Shown here: positions 25,442 through 37,742 of the stretch, piece by piece
Layout: the number at the start of each line of letters is the position of its first letter
Position numbering within the stretch: position 1 is the first letter of the stretch
Assembly (NCBI GenBank): GCA_947095535.1
Contig: OX352774.1
Location: forward strand, 240,709,825-240,773,824
Direction of reading: 5' to 3'
DNA: 64,000 nt
Source of the DNA: Poecilobothrus nobilitatus
Taxonomy: Eukaryota > Arthropoda > Insecta > Diptera > Dolichopodidae
Translations under genes and position numbers: made by a program
Notes under the pieces: model-generated
What the model was told of the DNA's origin: nothing
Database searches by the model: none
Seen by the model: the letters and a program-made list of their open reading frames with translations, nothing else

Positions 25442-26962
25442 ATACACATGTTTGTATTTATAATTAAAATTTAAACCTTAAAAATTAAAATATGAATGAA
25501 TTTGTATTGTACTAATAAATAAAATTTAAAAAGAAGCATTTGCTATCCTTTTATACTTTAAAACTTTTAACATGAAATTATAGAATTATAATAATTTTTG
25601 ACACATTTCACATAAACATTTACACTTACACATTCTTATAATATTGATTTTTTCTATTCCTTTTGATTTTATGACTTTTAATAGAGCTATTAATTGATAT
25701 GAAATTGTGTGAAATTATCAAATTTAACTCAAAACTTATACAAAAATTTTTATTAAAGGTAAAAATTTCTGTTATTTTTATAAAGTGATTGATAAGACTT
25801 AAATTATTTAAGAACTTGATTTTTTTTTTTTTTTTTTGACATTTCTCTCACTTACATTAAAATTTAAGGAAGAAAAAAAAATTACCATTTCAAAAATTTA
25901 TAAAACATACATCTATGTATGTATTACAAACATTTTGCTAAAACAATTGTTAAAAAACTCAATAAAAAAATTCAAAAAATAATAATTGAACTCTACATTG
26001 ATTTTTTTTTTTTTTTTTTTTTAATTTTATTTTATTATAATTTTCACCAATTATTTTCTCACCACAGTCACATTTTTAATTAAAAAAGACAAAAAAAAAA
26101 AAAAAAAAATGAAAAGAAAAAAAAAAAAGTAAAATAAAATTTTTTCTTCTTTGAGTTTTTCTTTTAAAATTAAAACAAAAATAAATTTTCAAAGAAAAAT
26201 TTTCAGTTCCGAAATTTCAAAAGGAAAAAAAAATATCAATAATCAAAGATAATCAAGAAACGATAATCAAAGAAAAATTTCATTTAAACAAAAAAAAAAA
26301 CAAAAAAGTAAAAATAATTCTTGGTAGAAAATTAATTGACAAAATTTCTGATGAGAATTTAAAAAAAAAAAAAAAAACAAAACAGACATTTAATTCATGC
26401 AGTATCTCAATATCAGTTATTTAAGGTAACATATGGTTATGTTAGGTATTGAGTTGAATGATTTATTAGATTGAATCACTATGTAAAATGAAAAAAAAAA
26501 AAAAATTTTGAGTCCTGCTTTGTTTTTAACAAAACTATTTTTTTATTATAATGAAATATGTAATCTATGCACAAGTTTTTTTATTTTTTTTTTTTTTGTT
26601 TAAATAGAAGTATAGATACTGTATTATCTTGGATGATTCACTTATAAAGTATTAAATTTATGAATGACACATATATTTAATGAATAACATTACAAATATG
26701 TACATCTTTTATTTAAATAATATATATATATATATACGATACATATATATATATAAATTAAATATAAAAATAATAAAAATATCATCCTTGAAAATTAAAT
26801 TTTTTGATTCATATATCAAAATCATTTTATTTTATTTTTATTTTTTGTTTTTTTTTTATCTTGTAAATAAATCACATAAAAACTTTAAATTTTATAGCCG
26901 GATTCTTAGATTGCCCAACAACAAAATGAAGACGATAAATTCAAAAAAAGAAAAAAAAAAAA

Positions 26963-26987
26963 AATAATGATAATAATAATAATAATA
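26963..26987 (+). repeat. (TAA)n microsatellite
   Basis: TAATGATAATAATAATAATAA-type run following a polyA tract. Confidence 0.9.
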
Positions 26988-27176
26988 TAAAATATAACAT
27001 ATTATATTAAGTATAGTACGTACAATATAAAAGAGAAAAAATATTTAAAAAATTTCATGCGACCTTGTTTTATCCACAATTTGTGTACAAAAAAAAAACG
27101 AAAAAAGAAAAAAAGAACAAAAACAAAAAAAAACATAAATAAAAAAATTACTCGTGCATTAATTTGCGATTTTTAA

Positions 27177-27245
27177 TCACTCGTCCAAATCACTCATCTC
27201 ATCAGACATTTTTGAGTCACTGGATTGGTGCATTAACAACACCAT
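27177..27245 (-). other. Short minus-strand open segment with acidic C-terminus
   Basis: Twenty-two codons from ATG to TGA on the minus strand. The end reads SSDSKMSDEMSDLDE followed by a stop, an acidic composition unusual for random AT-rich DNA. No splice acceptor lies just upstream: on the minus strand it is preceded by a long A run. No family is recognised. It may be chance or a remnant of a terminal exon. Confidence 0.15.
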
Positions 27246-29373
27246 TTGTTTTTTTTTTTTTTTTAGTTTCGTTTTAGTCTTCTGTTTTTTTTTTTTTTTT
27301 CATTTTCTTTTATTCTTTCAAATTGAAATTTTATTTCATGTTATTTTCTTTCATAAATTTTCTAAATTTCATTTTAAAAATTTATTTTAAATTACCTAGA
27401 TTTTTTTTTTTTTTTTTGCATTTGCAGATACATGTTTGGGTGTTTTTTTTTTTATTTTTTTTTGTTTTTTGCAAAATTTTGTAATCTACAAAAACTTTCG
27501 AAATCCATAATTATTATTATAGAAAATATATTTTTTTAATTTTTAATTATAAGATGAATTTTCATATCATTTAATCTATTTATAAAAAAAAAAATATATA
27601 TATATATATACATATTTAGATAGATAGCTACATAGTATAATTTTTTTTTTTTTCTAATGATAAAAATTATTCAATTGATACCACTTGTATTAAATTGAAT
27701 TGATTCACTTGAATTATCCACTTGTTTTACAAAAAAAAAAAAAAAAAAACAAATTTCCAATTATAAAAAGTTGAATTTTCACTTTTGTTTCTTATTTTTC
27801 CACATAAAAAATTTGAATATTATTAACAAGATATTTTTCATATAGTCTCATCATTTTATTATTAATATATGTACATATGTATATAAAAAAAGATAAATTG
27901 ATTATTGATTGATATTATATATTTGTATATAGTTTTATTGGTTATGTACTTGATATGCATTATATACAAACTATATATATTATACGATATATTGTGTTAA
28001 AAAAAAAAAAAATACTTTACTTATCTCTATAACGATTTAACAAAACAAACGTTAACATATTTTTTATTTTGAATTTAGTTAAAAAAAAAAAATAGTTGCT
28101 CTTAGTTACGATAATATAGAATTCCCCATATAATGTATATATACATATCATACATATTATTTATGAATATATACATACATATATATATATATATATAGAA
28201 TTGTTTTTAAAAATTATACCCTTTTCATATGTTTTATTATGAATCAATGAATCAAACTAAAGGTATGTCAATGAATCAAACAAAATGCAGCTGAATTCAA
28301 AACAATTTGAAAAAAAAACAAAAACATACTTAAACGATAAAAAGGTACATATATGTAATAAAAAGATTTTTTTTTTTTTTTTTGCTCTGATATATTTACG
28401 TAGTTTTAAAAAATTTTATATTTAAAAACGGGGAAAAAAAAAAAACAAAACGCGTAAACAAATGTCATGACTAATTTGTTAACTAATTTTAATAACTATT
28501 AATTTCCAATTAAAATTTTAAACCACGTCTTTGGATTTTTTGTTTTTGTTTTTTTTTTTTATTATTATTACGATAATCAAAGATATGTGCTTTTTTTTTT
28601 ACAATTTTAAGAATTTATTTAAATTAAATATTTAATTTGGTTTTTTTTGTTTTTTTTTTGTTTTTTTAAAGAAAATTGCGTAGTTTTTTGATAATAACAA
28701 AAACCTATTAAAACTTAAAAAAAAAAACATGTATATATGTATTTACTTATATGTATATTTATATATAGTTATAGTTAAAAAAAATTTGAAATTTTAGGAC
28801 ACCCACTTTGTTTATTTTTTATAATTTATAAAAAAAAAAAAAAAAAAAATTCAAATTTCAAATTTCATTATAGTTCATTGTATGATCAATATGATCATCT
28901 GTCTAGAATTATTAACGATTCACTTTATAATGAACTAATCTTAATATTATTTTTGAATATTCATAAATGGACATTAGAAACAAAAAAAAAAAAAAACATT
29001 TATTTTTACTAAATTATGAACTGGTTTCATAAGGTGCGTAATTTTAAAACTTAAAAAAATCATATACCTACATATATAATTATCATTAACATGCGATTTC
29101 GTATCACTAATAATGATGATTTAATTAAAAAAAAAAAAAACAAAATAAAACCGTGAGTATTTTGTACCTATGTATATAGGTGATCATAAAAAATGTGTTT
29201 AATAATTTTAGTATAGCCTTAAAATATAACCAAAAATATAAATCAATATTTATTAAAAATTAAAATATAAAAAAAAAAAAGAAATGTAGGTGTAGATATT
29301 TACTTTTTGTTTTAAAGTATCTTAAGATTCTTATAATATGTATACATATTATATTATTATGAGAAGTGATCAT

Positions 29374-29396
29374 TGATTATTATTATTATTATTATT
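29374..29396 (+). repeat. (ATT)n microsatellite
   Basis: TTATTATTATTATTATTATT-type run. Confidence 0.9.
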
Positions 29397-29879
29397 TGAT
29401 ATTATCATTATTTTATTGATAGATAAGATTTGATTAGTATTGATAGATTTTTTTTTTGTTTTTTTTTTTTTTTTTGAAAATTTTTTATTTATGATAAATA
29501 TAAACAAAATAAATACCTATATCAAAAAAAATATATATATGTATATAAAAGAAATAAAAATAAAATTAATGTATTTGTAAATTTAATAATACATAATAAT
29601 TTTTTAATAATATCTTAAGATTTTAAACTTGTGAGATTTATGAATATCCCTTATATGTGAAATAAATTTTGCGGAGATGTAAAAAAATTTTTTTTTTTTT
29701 AAATTAAAAATTTTTATATTAGAAATAAAAAAAAAATTAAAAATATCTGATTATAATATAAAAACTAAATGAATTACAGAATCGAATTTGAATTTAACAT
29801 TCAAAATTAATTATTTAACAAACAAAAATTCTTCTAAAACTGTTTCATAACTTTAATTTTTATGTTTATTATATTCAGG

Positions 29880-30353
29880 TGTTACGACAATGACGTTTCT
29901 GTAGTTTAATGACATTTTAATTGTCACCCTCTATCTTTATTATATTTTCGCGTAATCGAATGAAGGTAAATGTGATATTTTTTTTTACGAGGGAAGGTGG
30001 GAAGCATCGAAAGCCAGCTAGGGAACTGCACGAAGTTTCTCTAAGGTAGTGTTGTGCTTTAACCAACTAAACACCACCAGCCTTTTAAACCAAACTTTAG
30101 GATGGTGCCTTTAATACCAAATGTATAGTTTGGTTTTAAGGATAAGGATGTAGGAGGAATTTTTGGGAAAATAAGGATTAGGAAATTTGGGATTAAGGTG
30201 GATGGGTATGAAAATTTCGAGGCGAACTTCGAAGAAAGATGTTAATGTTCTTCTTAAATCTACACATATGAGTCAGTTCTTCTTTATAGCGTACACATAT
30301 GAGTCACTAATTTTGGGAAACACATAAGATGGTGGTTCCGGAGAATTCTATTA
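29880..30353. other. Higher-GC unidentified segment abutting a SINE
   Basis: About 470 bp clearly richer in G and C than its surroundings, with long homopolymers largely absent. Phrases such as GGTGGGAAGCATCGAAAGCC and AACACCACCAGCC stand out. No open frame of useful length exists. It contains a 29-31 bp tandem duplication, TTCTTCTT...TACACATATGAGTCA, at 30248-30276 and 30277-30307. It ends exactly at the target duplication of the SINE at 30354. Possibly an older mobile-element fragment into which the SINE inserted. I cannot name it. Confidence 0.6.
30345..30353. repeat. SINE target-site duplication, left copy
   Basis: ATTCTATTA immediately before the SINE, repeated exactly at 30550-30558. 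Confidence 0.88.
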
Positions 30354-30549
30354 GGGCCCTCAGTGATCTACTGGATACGAGGGTATACACATGTTTTGTA
30401 AATAGCGAGAGAGTGTAGGTTCGAATCCCATACACGTCGTAAGAATAATTCTCCCTTACGACATGGTCAACCCCGCCTGAAAAGGAAAGGCTGTGTAATT
30501 TCCTTGTTACATTTATGTAGCAGGGAAATGCCCAAAAAAAAAAAAAATT
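30354..30549 (+). mobile_element. tRNA-derived SINE, best-preserved ends
   Basis: A 196-bp element between two exact 9-bp target duplications. The tRNA-like head starts GGGCCCTCAG. It has an A-box-like TGATCTACTGG (30364-30374) and a perfect B box GGTTCGAATCC (30418-30428), the expected internal RNA polymerase III promoter. The tRNA-unrelated body has a perfect 8-bp stem, GTCGTAAG (30436-30443) with CTTACGAC (30455-30462). The 3' end is an A run. Head wording in the sister copies (TGGCCTAGTGGATAAGAGCG) is close to tRNA-Arg, so derivation from tRNA-Arg is a plausible inference. A partner LINE would supply reverse transcription. Confidence 0.93.
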
Positions 30550-30558
30550 ATTCTATTA
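30550..30558. repeat. SINE target-site duplication, right copy
   Basis: ATTCTATTA directly after the A-rich tail of the SINE, identical to 30345-30353. Confidence 0.88.
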
Positions 30559-31607
30559 AAATCAAAATACATAGTTTAATTAAAAACTGAAAGCACACAC
30601 AAAAAAAAAAAAATAAATAAGGAAACTTAAAATAAATTAAACAGAAACTTCTATTTTTGTGATAGAAAATAAATAAATTATTTACTTACTGATTAGTGAT
30701 ACTGGTGATACTAATGACGACTAAATATTTGAACTGAATTCTCAATTTTTAAATAAGGTCAATTTTTTTTTTTTTTGTTTTCCTTATAAATGTGTATGAC
30801 CTAAAAACAAGATGATGATAAAATCAGGTGTTGAAATAAAAAATTAAATAAAAAAAAAAAAAAATTAGTTATTTAATAATTTTTTTTGGTTATCTCAATT
30901 TTTTTTTTGTTTCTTGTATTCGGTTAATCCTCATCTCATCACATTTAAATTCTTGAAAAATATATGAAAAAAAAAAAAAGAAAATAAAATAAACTATACA
31001 AAAAATCCTCGTGTTAATCATGTTTTCTTGTTACCTTCATAACCACCTTTTGTCATAATATTTGTATAATAACATTTTAAAAAAAAAAAAACGCTAAATA
31101 AATAAAAAATAAAAAAAATTACGTTTAAAAAAAACAATCTCGTAATAATTCCCAAAGTTTATGCAAATTCATATACTTATAGTCACAGTCAATCAACAAA
31201 TAAACCAACTTCCATTCAAGACAAAAACAAAAAGAAAAACACAAAAAAAATAATAACTATTAGCCATCAACTTTAATAAAAATCAGTCAGTAACATCAGC
31301 GTAAGTATTGATTATTAGTTAGACATTTTTCATATGTATATGAAAACAATTTGTAGTAATTGAATTTTAGCTTTTATTGTTTGTATGTAATTTGTTTTGA
31401 TTTGTTTTTTTTTTTGTGTGCTTTTTTGGCAGATCAATCAGCCGGCGTTTAAACTAATTTTTTTTTTTACATTTTCGGGTTTACTAAGTTTTTTTGTTGT
31501 TCGTTTTTTTTTTTTTTTTTGGCTGCGATGTCCCCTCCACAAAATCAAAATAAAGAAACGAAAAAATTACAAAGCTTTAATGTGTTTGTTTAAGTAATGT
31601 GTATTTT
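30559..31607. other. AT-rich non-coding stretch
   Basis: Homopolymer-rich, with no gene supported. The frame at 31397-31597 is Phe/Lys-rich from T runs. Confidence 0.65.
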
Positions 31608-32422
31608 TAGCACATTTCCAAAAAAATTTTGAAAAAATGTGCTTATTAGTTTCACTTTGTCCGTCCGTCCGTCTGTTTACAAAACTTCTACACCGTTAAA
31701 GATAGAGAAAAAATATGTTAACCATGGGTAGGCCTCATAAAAAATTAATTTTGTGGAACAACTTTTTTATGTAGCCCCATCCATTACGGAGCTACAATCC
31801 CTCAAACTTTGAATAACCCTATTTTTAAATGCACATATCTCATGTTCTGCTTAAGATTTTTTCAATCTGAAAACGTCATTCGACAGGTCCTTTTTTTAAC
31901 TTACTTTAACATCAATATTATACAATTTTTTTAAATTTAATATTTAAATTTACCGTTATGTAAAAATCAAATTTTGCATGATTTTTCTATCCTTATAACT
32001 CCGGAACTCTTTTAAATAGGGAATTGAAATTTTGAGAGCTGAAAGAACTTTTAGAATTAGTATAAATTTCCTTAGAAGTTTTTTTTGCCCCGCCCCCTGT
32101 TTAAGAGCTATTGGGGCTGAAAATTTGCTATTTTTAGGCACCTGTACAAATTTTTCTTCGGCAAGACATAAAAATTAAAGGTCCAGTATTGTATTTTTAC
32201 GTGTGTTAATGGTTTTTTTTTTAGTTATATAGGGTTCCGGACTTAGAGCCCCTCAAAATTCCAGAAAAGTCTTGTTTTCACATTTTTTCCTATTACAAAA
32301 AATTACTAAAATTTTATTTCTTAAATTTTTAAATTTTGTGCATGTCACAATTCTAAACAGTTTGTATTGTCTTTTGAAAATGTGCGCTTTTAAATACCGT
32401 TGGTTTACATTCTGCCTTGTTT
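31608..32422 (+). mobile_element. DINE-like (Helentron-type) non-autonomous element
   Basis: About 815 bp, matching the minus-strand element at 3096-4706 in order and wording but with a single internal module. It starts with a hairpin AGCACATTT...AAATGTGCT (31609-31643), then TTTGTCCGTCCGTCCGTCTG. The next landmark is GTAGCCCCATCCATTACGGA, followed by ATTTACCGTTATGTAAAAAT, GCCCCGCCCCCTGTTTAAGA and GGTCCAGTATTG. It ends TTTACATTCTGCCTTGTTT. The GTAGCCCCA(C/T)CC-TTACGGAGCTACA block and the ACCGTTATG block also occur in the 37743 and 54505 elements, tying the two families together. No protein is encoded; the minus-strand frame at 31956-32141 is incidental. Confidence 0.78.
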
Positions 32423-32766
32423 AAAATTATTTTTTTATCTTCTATCTCTTTCTTACGTTTTTTGTTTCTATTTTTCAATTTTAATAGAGGTGGAAATTGC
32501 ATTACATTTTTTAGGTTTTCTGAATGTTAACTATGTATAAATAATATATAAATCATGTTTTTTTTGTGTTAGTTTTTGTTTTTTTTTTTTTGGAACAATG
32601 TCGTTAATCTTATCTACTTTGGGATATTGTTAAATGATTATGAAAACCATTTTTCTGCAATTCTGATCAAAATTTTTTATTAAATTCTAAGATATTAATC
32701 TTCATTTAGAGCAGTAAAAGGAGAATGATAGGAAAATTTTGTTAAAATTTTTTTTTTTAAGTATAA

Positions 32767-32924
32767 TCAATTTACATTATAATATACATATGGTGATGTG
32801 TACATTTTGTGGCAGAAAAGAGTGTTTTTTTTTTTTTCAATTCTTTTTATTGCAACGAGAAACGGAATTTCTGATTTTCTGATTCTGTTTTCATTTAAAT
32901 TATATTTTTTGTCATCATCTGATT
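32767..32924 (-). other. Candidate exon (weak), minus strand
   Basis: On the minus strand a pyrimidine-rich TTCGTTTTCATTTTACCAG, a good 3' splice-site shape, is followed by an open stretch to a stop at 32767-32769. It reads ESDDDKKYNLNENRIRKSE, then IPFLVAIKRIEKKK, a mixed charged/hydrophobic composition less biased than other open frames here. Codon phase would place the junction inside the first codon. Beyond the A run the reading becomes less convincing. No domain is recognised and no partner exon is found. Chance is quite possible. Confidence 0.2.
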
Positions 32925-35900
32925 CTGGTAAAATGAAAACGAAATTAATAGATATGAAAACAGGAAATTTCAATAATTTATGCCTCCAAATTAAGGATTC
33001 GTATCATGCTTGCCCTGCTTAAAGTTAACAATTTTAATTAAAATTCTTTTGGATTTTTTTCTATTAAACCGAATTTTTATTATAATAAACAAAATTATTC
33101 AGATATTATAAAAAAAAAATTTATTTTAAAGCGTATATCAAGGAAATGTGAAAGATCAATAGTTGCAAGCTCTTCTTCGTTAAAATAAAATCTTATGTTA
33201 GAAGTTATGGTAATATGTAAAATGTAAGAATATACCTAAAAGTCAGATCCAAAATTATTTAAAAGTTATTTGAATTATTATTTAATGCAATTATGATACC
33301 ATCTCATCTTAAATGTCAAATCAGTTTTTCATTGGTTTTTTTTTTTTAAAGTTAAGAAAAAGAACAAAAAATATAAAAATCAGACAAAACTAATACTACT
33401 ATTTCTACTGTTATAATGGCTTATAATAACAAATCATATACTAACAACAAAACCATTCATTATAAAAACAACAATAAAGCGGGTTACTTAAGTTTCGACA
33501 TTATTGTCTTTGTTTTTTTTTAAATTTTGATTGTTTTTTTATTTTTTTCTGAGCGAAGTAAATATACATATATAAAGGTGATTTTTGTCGCATGCTATAT
33601 TTGAACAAAAAATAAAATTATTTTTTATTTGTTTTTTGTTTTCTGTATGAATTTTTTTTTTAATTTTTTGAAAGAATGTCTGAGCAAAATTTTTAAATAG
33701 TTTCAAATTTCTTGGCTTATTGTCTTAAATTTGGTGTTTTTTGTTTGTTTTTTTTTTTTTTGGTTCGCTTGTCATACTTTTTTAACGAGACTAATTGTTT
33801 AACGAGGTGTCATAATTAAGTTGTTGAAATAAGTGGGTATTAAAGAGTGACAATTTGTGGCTGAATTCATTTTTTTTTTTTGTTTTTTTAATTTCCGATT
33901 TTTTAAACATTTAAAATCAATAATATTGAATTAAAAAAAAAAAAAAATTTAAGTCAAGGGGAGAAAATTGTTAATAAATTGTTTTTTTCTTTTTTAGTTG
34001 TTTTAGAAGGAGATTTGAGTTTTTTTTTTTAACTTTAAGAATTAAGATTTTAAATCGTTTACATATATAGAATTATTATTAAGTGAATTATGATTGTTTG
34101 GGTGCTTTTTTAAAGGTTTTGTAATATAGATTTGAAAATATTTTTTCTTTAATGTTTAACTATTCTTCGGTGTTTTTTCACCATTATTTTCTCTATATAA
34201 GTGCTACAAGATTATTATTAAGTATTCACGTTTATAGTATAAACGAAGAAAATAAATATTGATAATGCTAAATGTATTAATAAAACTGGGATAAAAATCT
34301 AGAAAGATTATATTTAAACGGAAACAAATTTTACGCCTATAAATATGCAATGATTTATATATCGAGAATATTTTATATTTTTTTATATTGTTATTATTCT
34401 TATTTATTATCTTATGCGATTTGTAATATTAATATAAGTAAAAAATTTAAATATTTGTTTTATTTATTTTCTATTTTTTATAATCAAGTTACTAAAATCA
34501 AAAGTTACACTTATATAAAATATTTATATTCAATTTTCATTCAAATTTAATTGGACTTTTGTAAACTATTTAAGAACCCCCCAATAATATTTAGTTTAAG
34601 ATATAATTAATTAGACACCAAAAATTAATTTTTAATTTTTTTTTTTTGTAGTTATTGCAATGTTTGTTTTTTTTTTTTTTATGAACCAAAAAATTGTTGA
34701 GCTATAACACGTGCTTGACATACCTTTGTTAAAAGTATGTATTAGTTTTTTTTTTTTTGTTAATCACATGTGTTTTTCTATATATACGTATGGAATACAT
34801 ATATTAATTATTATGTATTAAAATGTACATAAAGTATACGTATACATATATAAAATGCCTATGTATATATATAATAAAAATAAATTGTATAAACCTATGT
34901 AGCACAATTAAAAAATTGTTAAGGTAGTTTAAAAGTTTTTAAAAAGTTTTTTTTTTTTTTTTTAGAGTTTATTGTGGAACTTCATTTTTCATGAAGTCAC
35001 AAAAGTTATTATGATTTGTGGTAATAAATAAATTTTTAATAGAATCCAATGAAGTTTTCTATTTTTTTTTTGTTTTTTGTTTTGTTTTTCTTTAGCTGGT
35101 TTTACAATTTCTTATGTAAAATTTCCATTTTAAATGTAATTTTCTAATTGAAATTAATTTAAAAAAAAAAAAAAAAATTTCTAGTTTTTGTTTTTTTCTT
35201 TTTTTATGATGTGCAATCAAGTAATAAAAAATATTTCTAAATTTTACTTTTTTTTTTTCACTCATTTATTTATTCATGAAAGCAATACCATAAAAAAAAA
35301 AAAACTGTTAATTCAAAGGTCGATTAGTTTAGTGTGTGGTTAATATTATAAATAAAATATCTATTATAAATATAGGATTCATCAATTGATTGTAAATTGA
35401 TTGTATAGTTTATTAATGTTGAAAGATGTCACCTTTAAGTTTTCCATTAAAATTTTAATATATATATATATATACGTATTAATATATAAGTATTCTATGA
35501 TTATTGATTAGTAAGGGCTTTAATTTACATTTTTACAAAAACAAAAAGAAAAATAAAAGAATAAAAAAAAGAAAAAAGAAGATTAATAAAAGACCACAAC
35601 AGCTTTTAATAATAAAAAAAAACAAAAAAAATTAAAAGTTTGTTCGTTTTAGAGTATCTTTGGTTTTAATTAATAAATTCGCAAAATTTATTAAATTTAT
35701 ACAGTTTAATTATAAGATTATAATCTATAATATTTCACTAAATGTATATCTATTACAAAATAAAGATTATACAATTACAAAAAAAAAAAAAAATGTATTT
35801 ACTAGATTTTTATTTTTTTTTAAGTAAGTTTTATAATGTACAAATTATATATATACATTTTAAGATTAATTATTAAAATTTTTATTTGATTATGAAAATT

Positions 35901-37020
35901 GAAAATATTTAATGGTTTCTTAATGAGTGTAAAGTTTATGATAATAGTATATAACTTTAAATTATTAAAGATCTCATCGATTTCAAAAATAAAATCAACA
36001 AAATGTTAAATAAAATAATTAAGGATTTTTTTTTTTTTTTTTTTTGCATTAAAAACCAACTGACCATATGGAATAATATTAATCTAAGAGAGTCATTCAT
36101 TAGTCATTACAAATAAAAAAGTTGTATAAATATCAAAAAATATTAACTACGAATTAAATATTTTTGTAAGAAACTCCTTGCATAAATATTTTTGCTTTAA
36201 CTCCATAATTGATTACATTTTTAGAACGGAGGATATTAGCAATTCAAGTTTTTCTCTTTAAAAATTTATTCTTTAAATATTTTAAGTTTTATTCAATCTT
36301 GAATTTTCTAAAGTTCGAAAAGTGATAGATTTTTACATTTTAGTTATACAATAAATACTTCAAGAGAATAAGTATTTTTAGTTTTATACTTTTTGGATTT
36401 TAAAAATTTATTAATGCAATAAAGTTTATATATACATATATGTATATAATTTCATTTTAATTTCAATATCATTGCAATAAAGTTATTCAATATTTTCCAG
36501 GATACAATAATTATATTATCCTTCATTAAAACTTATAATTCTATACTTTTTATATTATTTTGTTTTCCTCTTTTTAAAATTAATTTAATCAGATTTAAAT
36601 TTTAATCACCTTTTCCCATTAACACATTTTTAAAATTTCATATTTAATTTATAATAAGAATTTAAATATTATATCTATTAGTACGAGTATAACGAAAATA
36701 TCTGCACAAAAAAAAAAAAAAAAAAACTGTTTTAACATAAAAATAAATCTAATACCAAAAGTAAAAATATAAAAATGAAAAAAAAAATATTCCCTTTTAA
36801 TTAAAATTTATTAATTAATACAAAAATATAAACAACAAGAATAATAAGTAATAAAAAATTTTTTTTATTTCAATCGTTTTTTTTCAAGTACATTACCCTC
36901 ACTTTCTTTTGAATGCCATAAAACGTCATCATACATAGTACATGTTACTAAATATATAACTATATAATATGTTTCGATATACATCATATATATATTTACT
37001 AATATATTAATATCATTTCA

Positions 37021-37046
37021 AAAAAAAAAAAAAAAAAAAAAAAAAA
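37021..37046. repeat. 26-bp A run
   Basis: One of the longest homopolymers in the window. Length should be treated as uncertain in the assembly. Confidence 0.95.
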
Positions 37047-37742
37047 CAGAAAAAACTTAGTGTTGTACTCAATCTTTTATATTGCACCACCTTTTTAATT
37101 TCATTTTTTTGTTTCGTTTTTTTTTTTTAATACAAGAAAAAGAAAATGTCACCAGTTAAATTAAATGGCGCTTAGTCAAATTGAACTGCGCTAATACAAA
37201 AAATAAAATTTAAACATTATAGTTAAATATTTTCTAATTGAAATTAACTTTTAAATAATTTCAATATTAAAAAGATTCAAATAAAATGAACAAAAAAAAA
37301 AAAAGACAAAAACGCAAAAAATGTTGATAACGACATAAACATAATAATAATAATAAAAAATCAATTACTGCTAGCATATTTTATTTGAGATAGTTAGCAA
37401 AAAATAAGCAACAATATAAAAAACAAAATCGTTTAAATCTAACGAATATAAAATTGTATTTTTTTTTTTTTTCTGGTTTTTATCCCTTACAACTCTTGCA
37501 AGTTAAAATTTAAAATTTTTATTTAACACTTTTACACCTTTGAGCCATTTAAAGTTACATTAGAATTTCTTAAGACTTCTTCGTTCTAAGTATATAATTG
37601 TTTTCAATAATTTAAATAAATTATAATTATATGCAAAAAATTTAATTTTATAATAAGTAAGTTGTTTTTTTAAAGTAATAGGATATTATTTTTTTATTCT
37701 TAAACATTATAGAACTTGTCAACAAATTTAATATATCACTTT

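Larger units (their letters stand above)
25442..29879. other. AT-rich non-coding stretch with simple repeats
   Basis: No gene is established. It includes (TAA)n at 26963-26987, TA repeats at 26720-26756, 27595-27612 and 28176-28198, (ATT)n at 29374-29396 and many A/T runs. One short minus-strand open segment at 27177-27245 is described separately. The frame at 26680-26967 is low complexity. Confidence 0.65.
32423..37742. other. AT-rich non-coding stretch
   Basis: No gene is established apart from a weak exon candidate at 32767-32924. The stretch has many A/T runs, including a 26-A run at 37021-37046, and TATATA/TACATA microsatellite patches (for example 34780-34880 and 35457-35480). Confidence 0.65.
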
